The notes under the pieces: generated by a model | Seen by the model: only the letters and a program-made list of their open reading frames with translations | Database searches by the model: none | What the model was told of the DNA's origin: nothing | From: Hymenobacter negativus | GTDB taxonomy: Bacteria > Bacteroidota > Bacteroidia > Cytophagales > Hymenobacteraceae | Assembly (NCBI RefSeq): GCF_016056375.1 | Contig: NZ_JAEDAE010000005.1 | Span: 1 to 64,000, forward strand | Length of the DNA stretch: 64,000 nt | Direction of reading: 5' to 3' | Position numbers and translations under genes: made by a program | Part shown: positions 60,113 to 64,000 of the stretch, piece by piece | Layout: each line of letters starts with the position of its first letter | How positions within the stretch are numbered: position 1 is the first letter of the stretch

Positions 60113-61564
60113 ATGTCCCTCAAACTCAAAATCCGCCTCAGCGTTTTCCTGCTGCTGGTGCTCCTGCTGGGGCTGGGCGGCTACACCTTCCTCACCATTC
60201 GCTTCCTCGAAAACGGGGCGCACGGCATCGAGCAGGCCGATTTCAACACGGCGCGCTTTGCCGTGCTGGCGTTTTTGGCAGCCGGCACGGCCGTGGGCGT
60301 CACCATGATGGTGCGGCTGCCGCGCATCGTGGTGCGCCCGCTGCACCGCCTCACCGCCGACATGGAGCGGGTGGCCGGCCCCGGCCCGGCCACCCGCGTG
60401 GCCGTGGGCAAGCGCGACGAAGTGGGCACCGTGGCCGCCGCCGTAAACCTGGTGCTAAGCCAGGCCCAGGACGAGCGCCGCGCCACCCTGGCCGAGCTGT
60501 TTACGGAGCGCAACCGCATGGAAAGCCTCGTGCGCAGCCTCGATGAGGGCCTGCTGCTGCTCGACGAGCATGGCACCATCGTGCTGGCCAACCCCGTGGC
60601 CTGCGACCTGCTGGGCCTGCCCCAACCCCGGCTGCTGGGCCAGCCCGCCGCCGCCGTGGCCGCCACCAACGAGCTGATGCGCGACCTGCTGGTGCCCCTG
60701 GCCGAAGCCAACCTAGCCGGCGACGCCGTGCCCGACCCCGTGTTCACGTTTCCGCACAAAGGCGATGCGCCGCACTACCAGCTCAGCATCAGCCCCATTG
60801 AGCTGGCGGCCGGGCCGGGGGGCAAAACGGTGGCGGGCGGCCACATTTTCTGCCTGCGCAACGTGTCCGATTTCAAGAAGCTCGACGAGGTGAAGTCGAC
60901 TTTTCTGGCCACCATATCGCACGAGCTGAAGACGCCCCTGGCCAGCATCAAGCTCAGCCTGATGCTGTTGCAGAACGCCCGCACCACCGACGCCGAGCGA
61001 CAGACCCTGGCCACTGGCATCGGCGAGGAAACCCAGCGCCTGCTCAACATGGTGGGCCAGCTCATCGAAGTGTCGCGCCTCGACGCGGGCGCGGGCATCA
61101 AGCTCAACGTGCAGCCCATGCACCTGGCCGACGTCATCCGCTACGCCACCCAAACGGTGCACCCGCAGCTGCACGACAAGCAGATTCAGCTCGACCTGCA
61201 GCTGCCCGAAGCCCTGCCCGAAGTGCACGGCGATGTGGAAAAAACCACCTGGGTGCTCATCAACCTGCTTTCCAATGCCATTCGGTATTCGCCCGCGGAA
61301 GCCCCGCTCATCATCCGGGCCATGCAGTGGGGCGAGATGGTGCGCGTGAGCGTGGAAGACCGTGGCCCCGGCATTCCGGCCGAGTTCCACAAACGTATTT
61401 TTCAGCGCTTTGCGGGCGTGCCGGGCCAGGGCGGGCACGGCAGCTCGGGGCTGGGGCTCAGCATCTCACGCGAGTTTATCGGGGCGCAGGGCGGGCAGCT
61501 GTGGGTAGAAAGCCAGCCGGCCGCGGGCAGCCGGTTCCTGTTTACGCTGCCGGTGGCAGTTTAA
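60113..61564 (+). CDS. Membrane sensor histidine kinase (HAMP-PAS-HisKA-HATPase)
   Basis: 483 residues. TM1 (about 6-25, LSVFLLLVLLLGLGGYTFL) and TM2 (about 47-67) enclose only a short periplasmic loop of about 20 residues. A HAMP domain (about 68-120, RIVVRPLHRLTADMERVAG) is followed by PAS (about 135-245, LDEGLLLLDEHGTIVLANPV), HisKA with SHELKTPLASIKL (H270), and HATPase motifs LLSNAIRYSP, EDRGPGIPAEF and SSGLGLSIS. The small sensing loop suggests detection within the membrane or by the PAS domain. No regulator gene is adjacent downstream; the sigma-54 regulator at 53448 is a possible partner. Confidence 0.93.
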   Translation: MSLKLKIRLSVFLLLVLLLGLGGYTFLTIRFLENGAHGIEQADFNTARFAVLAFLAAGTAVGVTMMVRLPRIVVRPLHRLTADMERVAGPGPATRVAVGKRDEVGTVAAAVNLVLSQAQDERRATLAELFTERNRMESLVRSLDEGLLLLDEHGTIVLANPVACDLLGLPQPRLLGQPAAAVAATNELMRDLLVPLAEANLAGDAVPDPVFTFPHKGDAPHYQLSISPIELAAGPGGKTVAGGHIFCLRNVSDFKKLDEVKSTFLATISHELKTPLASIKLSLMLLQNARTTDAERQTLATGIGEETQRLLNMVGQLIEVSRLDAGAGIKLNVQPMHLADVIRYATQTVHPQLHDKQIQLDLQLPEALPEVHGDVEKTTWVLINLLSNAIRYSPAEAPLIIRAMQWGEMVRVSVEDRGPGIPAEFHKRIFQRFAGVPGQGGHGSSGLGLSISREFIGAQGGQLWVESQPAAGSRFLFTLPVAV

Positions 61565-61811
61565 CCAAGTACAAAAAAAGTATTAGACACCTCCTGGCCG
61601 GCATAAGAACGCACTGGAAATAGGGCGGTATCTGGCCCGTAGTAGGCTTCCGCATTTGCAGCCGCAAGAAGCAGTGCGTTAATCAGAATTGCAATACCTG
61701 ACCGTGATGGCTGGGTGTCAGAACATTGGGCTAAGTCTCGGTTGTTTGCCGCCACCGTGCGTAAACACAACCGTACCGGCGGCTTCGTACTGCCTTTTAT
61801 CCTCGAATTAT

Positions 61812-62522
61812 ATGCTGCCCCCCGCCCCCAAATTTACCGTTGAGCGCCTCACCTTTGCCACTCTCACCGAATTGCCCAATACCTGGCAAAACGCTGACTA
61901 CAAGGCGCTGCTGGTGAAGATGAACTACGTCAACCCGGACGCCATCAGCGAAGCCGAGCTAAAGGAAATGTGCCTCATGGCTTTCACCGATTTGGAGCCG
62001 CGCGAGGCGGCCGAGGTGGTGCTGGGCTACTTGTACCCCGAGGAGCTGACGGCCGGGCAGGTTGAAAACCTGGCCCACCAGATGCTCACCGAAAAGCTCT
62101 GGGAAGAAAACCCCGAGCTGCCGCTACATAAGGGCTTCTACCAAGCCACTCAGCTGCTGCACGATGCCTTCAACGGCACCTTCCCGGCCACCAAAGCCGT
62201 GGAATTTCAGGTGAAATGCACCGCCGAAAACCCCGCCGATTTAGCAGTATTCGACAATGAGCCGGCCGCGCCGCTGATGCGCCTGCTAGCACCCGGCCTG
62301 CCCGATAATGCGCTGATTAACCGACTGTTTTCGCCGCAGGTGGAAGGCGATAAATTTGAGGAGGCCAAAGCTATGCTCTGGCAGCTGACCACGACGGAAA
62401 AAACCGAAAATTCCATCACCTTCGACGTGGTGAGCTCGGCCTACTGGCTGGAAGATTTCAAATACGCCGACACTTACGAAGCCACCACCCACGCCGACGC
62501 TGTGGTAACGTCCGAAGAATAA
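61812..62522 (+). CDS. Conserved hypothetical protein
   Basis: 236 residues from ATG 61812; an earlier in-frame ATG (61689) adds 41 residues that look like intergenic translation. Acidic and soluble, with FTDLEPREAAEVVLGYLYPE and NLAHQMLTEKLWEENPELPL in the N-terminal helical half, and GLPDNALINRLFSPQVEGDK and SSAYWLEDFKYADTYEATTH in the C-terminal half. No catalytic signature or known family recognised. It is followed by a hairpin and the AsmA-family gene. Confidence 0.75.
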   Translation: MLPPAPKFTVERLTFATLTELPNTWQNADYKALLVKMNYVNPDAISEAELKEMCLMAFTDLEPREAAEVVLGYLYPEELTAGQVENLAHQMLTEKLWEENPELPLHKGFYQATQLLHDAFNGTFPATKAVEFQVKCTAENPADLAVFDNEPAAPLMRLLAPGLPDNALINRLFSPQVEGDKFEEAKAMLWQLTTTEKTENSITFDVVSSAYWLEDFKYADTYEATTHADAVVTSEE

Positions 62523-62543
62523 GCTTCTCCCCTTTCGGGCCGG

Positions 62544-62582
62544 GCCAGCATACACGGAAGCAACTTTCGCGTATGCTGGCCT
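62544..62582 (+). terminator. Terminator-like hairpin without T-run
   Basis: GGCCAGCATAC pairs with GTATGCTGGCC across a 17-base loop, 22 bases after the stop at 62520-62522. With no following T-run, it may be a weak terminator or an RNA-stability hairpin. Confidence 0.5.
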
Positions 62583-62630
62583 ACATTGGCTCCTTAGCTC
62601 GCGGCAGCCCTGCTGCGCCCCCGGCATTCT

Positions 62631-64000
62631 ATGAGATTTTTCACCCTGCGACGAGTATTGGCACTGGTGCTGCTGCTAGCCGTGCTGGGTGCAGTAGTAG
62701 CCGTCTGGATACTGGGAAGTGACTACGGCCGCCGCCTGGTGGCCCAGAAAGTGCGCAAGGGTTTAACGCAGAATTCGGAGCTGGTACTGGCGCCGTTTCG
62801 GGTCGAAATGTCGCCCTGGCGCGACTTTCCGCATCTCACGGCCTCCATCCAGCACCTGGCCCTCACGGATACTTCGTTTCAGAAATCGGTGCCGGTGCTC
62901 AGCATCGGCCGGGTCGATTTGCGAGTTGAGCTGCTGAGCTTGCTGCGCGGCCGGGTGGAAGTGGCGCGGGTCGAAATAGATGATGTGAATTTTCAGGAGC
63001 GGGTCGACTCGCTGGGCCGCGCCTGGGGCCTGCGCGGTAAGCGCCGCAAGGGCACCGGCAACGTCCCCAAAATCAACCTGAAGCTGGACGAGCTGGTGGT
63101 GAACAACTTCCGCTTCAGCTCGCACAACGGGTACTCGCGCGGGGCCTTTGGGGTGCAGGTGCGGCAGGCGCGGCTGCAGGGACGGCTGCGGGGCGGCGTG
63201 CTGCGCGTGGCCGGCACCCTGGAGGGCGAATTGAGCTACCTGCGCACCCGCGCCGGCACGCTGTTCGAGCGCGAGCCCGTGACGGCCTGGGTGAACTATA
63301 AATACTCGTTCGAGAACCGCCAGGGCCTGATATACCGCACCCGCGCCACCCTCAACGGCGACACCATTCGGGTGAGCGGCACCCACACCGTGGCCGCCGA
63401 CCAGCCCGCCGGCACCATGATGGCGCTGCGCTTTGTGGGCAACCAACCCCTCGTGGACGTGCTGCACGCCGCCCTGCCGCCGCGCCTGGAGCCCTACCTG
63501 GCCGGCACCACCAGCCCCAGCAAAGCCCACATTCACTACACCATCACGGGCCTTAGCGGGCCGAAGGTGACGCCGCGCAACGTGCTCACCTTTGGGCTGC
63601 GCGGGGCCAGCCTGCAATGGCCCGAGCCCGCCCGCCACATCCGGCGCTGGGACCTGGTGGGCACGTATGACAATGGGCCGCAGCAAAACATCCGCTCCAC
63701 GGTGCTCACACTGCGCCGCTGCCGGGTGTATTCGGCCGCCGGCCAGCTCGACGTAGCCCTCACGCTTCAGAACTTCCGCCGTCCCTTCCTCAACGGCCAC
63801 TTCCGGGGCCGCACCGAGCTCACCGAGCTGGCCGCCCTGCTGGCCTCCAACCGCTGGCAGGCGCGGGGCGGCACCGCCGATATCGACGTGCACCTGCGCG
63901 GCTTGCTCCCGCCCCGCGCCGACCGCCCCGCGCCTAAACGGCCGCAACGGCCCATGTCGCTGCGCGGCACCGTCACGCTGCACCGGGCCTCGCTGGTGCT
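62631..64000 (+). CDS. AsmA-family protein, 3' end outside window
   Basis: At least 456 residues; no stop before the window end. It begins MRFFTLRRVLALVLLLAVLG, a single N-terminal TM anchor, then enters a long beta-rich periplasmic domain. SVPVLSIGRVDLRVELLSLL and GRVEVARVEIDDVNFQERVD are typical of the AsmA N-terminal repeat (membrane-adjacent bridge-like proteins that move or position lipids and affect outer-membrane assembly). AsmA/TamB relatives commonly reach 800-1000 residues, so roughly half may be missing. Start ATG 62631 is supported by the hydrophobic N-terminus. Confidence 0.8.
   Translation, partial: MRFFTLRRVLALVLLLAVLGAVVAVWILGSDYGRRLVAQKVRKGLTQNSELVLAPFRVEMSPWRDFPHLTASIQHLALTDTSFQKSVPVLSIGRVDLRVELLSLLRGRVEVARVEIDDVNFQERVDSLGRAWGLRGKRRKGTGNVPKINLKLDELVVNNFRFSSHNGYSRGAFGVQVRQARLQGRLRGGVLRVAGTLEGELSYLRTRAGTLFEREPVTAWVNYKYSFENRQGLIYRTRATLNGDTIRVSGTHTVAADQPAGTMMALRFVGNQPLVDVLHAALPPRLEPYLAGTTSPSKAHIHYTITGLSGPKVTPRNVLTFGLRGASLQWPEPARHIRRWDLVGTYDNGPQQNIRSTVLTLRRCRVYSAAGQLDVALTLQNFRRPFLNGHFRGRTELTELAALLASNRWQARGGTADIDVHLRGLLPPRADRPAPKRPQRPMSLRGTVTLHRASLV

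Noticed and set aside
61561..61770. 69-residue minus-strand ORF in the gap after the membrane kinase
   Set aside because: Has a protein-like stretch (GIAILINALLLAAANAEAYY) but no promoter, no terminator and no recognised family; kept as intergenic.

Overview
The window reads as chromosomal DNA of a GC-rich member of the Bacteroidota, most likely Hymenobacter or a close relative in the Cytophagales. That is inference from: type IX secretion (T9SS) sorting domains on three secreted proteins, a PorU2-like C25 sortase next to a PorV-family protein, TAnnTTTG-type promoters, a LytTR/LytS pair, a PadR-PspC-GIN module, and dense GC-rich coding. No rRNA, tRNA, CRISPR array, transposase or prophage gene was recognised.

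Layout. 1-3870: the 3' part of a giant repeat protein with a T9SS type B C-terminus. 4063-6406: rlmD plus two small unknown genes. 6485-11244: a DUF4440 lipoprotein, a glycine-zipper protein, thiL, a lamin-tail T9SS cargo and two lipoproteins. 11323-19651: M3 oligopeptidase, PaaE-like reductase, M23 peptidase, LolC/E-type permease, NamZ-like DUF1343 protein, fmt and folA. 19825-26227: porU2 and a PorV-like gene. 26616-29694: PadR regulator and a PspC/GIN membrane protein. 29792-35217: CCA-adding enzyme, threonylcarbamoyl-AMP synthase, methylmalonyl-CoA epimerase, and an Fe-S assembly cluster (iscS, iscU, unknown, iscA). 35419-40755: a 1778-residue T9SS cargo. 41564-44867: GT4 glycosyltransferase and a LytTR/LytS two-component pair. 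45235-47226: type I pullulanase.

47554-52587 is the most unusual part. Four co-directional genes encode a two-TM protein with a PspA-like helical region, a solute-binding protein fused to an OmpA-type peptidoglycan-binding domain, an ABC permease and an ABC ATPase. The set looks like a NitT/TauT-type importer whose binding protein is tied to the membrane and the cell wall and paired with an envelope-stress-like protein. A sigma-54 response regulator follows at 53448. 54881-64000 holds a propeller-like lipoprotein, two divergent histidine kinases (one hybrid with about six PAS domains), an unknown protein and an AsmA-family protein cut by the window end.

A second theme is intergenic: many gaps carry long inverted repeats of several sequence classes (TGTCATTGCGAG, TCATCCTGAGC, TGAACCRCRGAT, CTCCTTAG and others). 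At three convergent gene pairs they enclose an ordinary terminator, and in the ABC cluster one sits in each of the three gaps. All assignments come from reading the sequence and recalled family motifs; no database search was possible.
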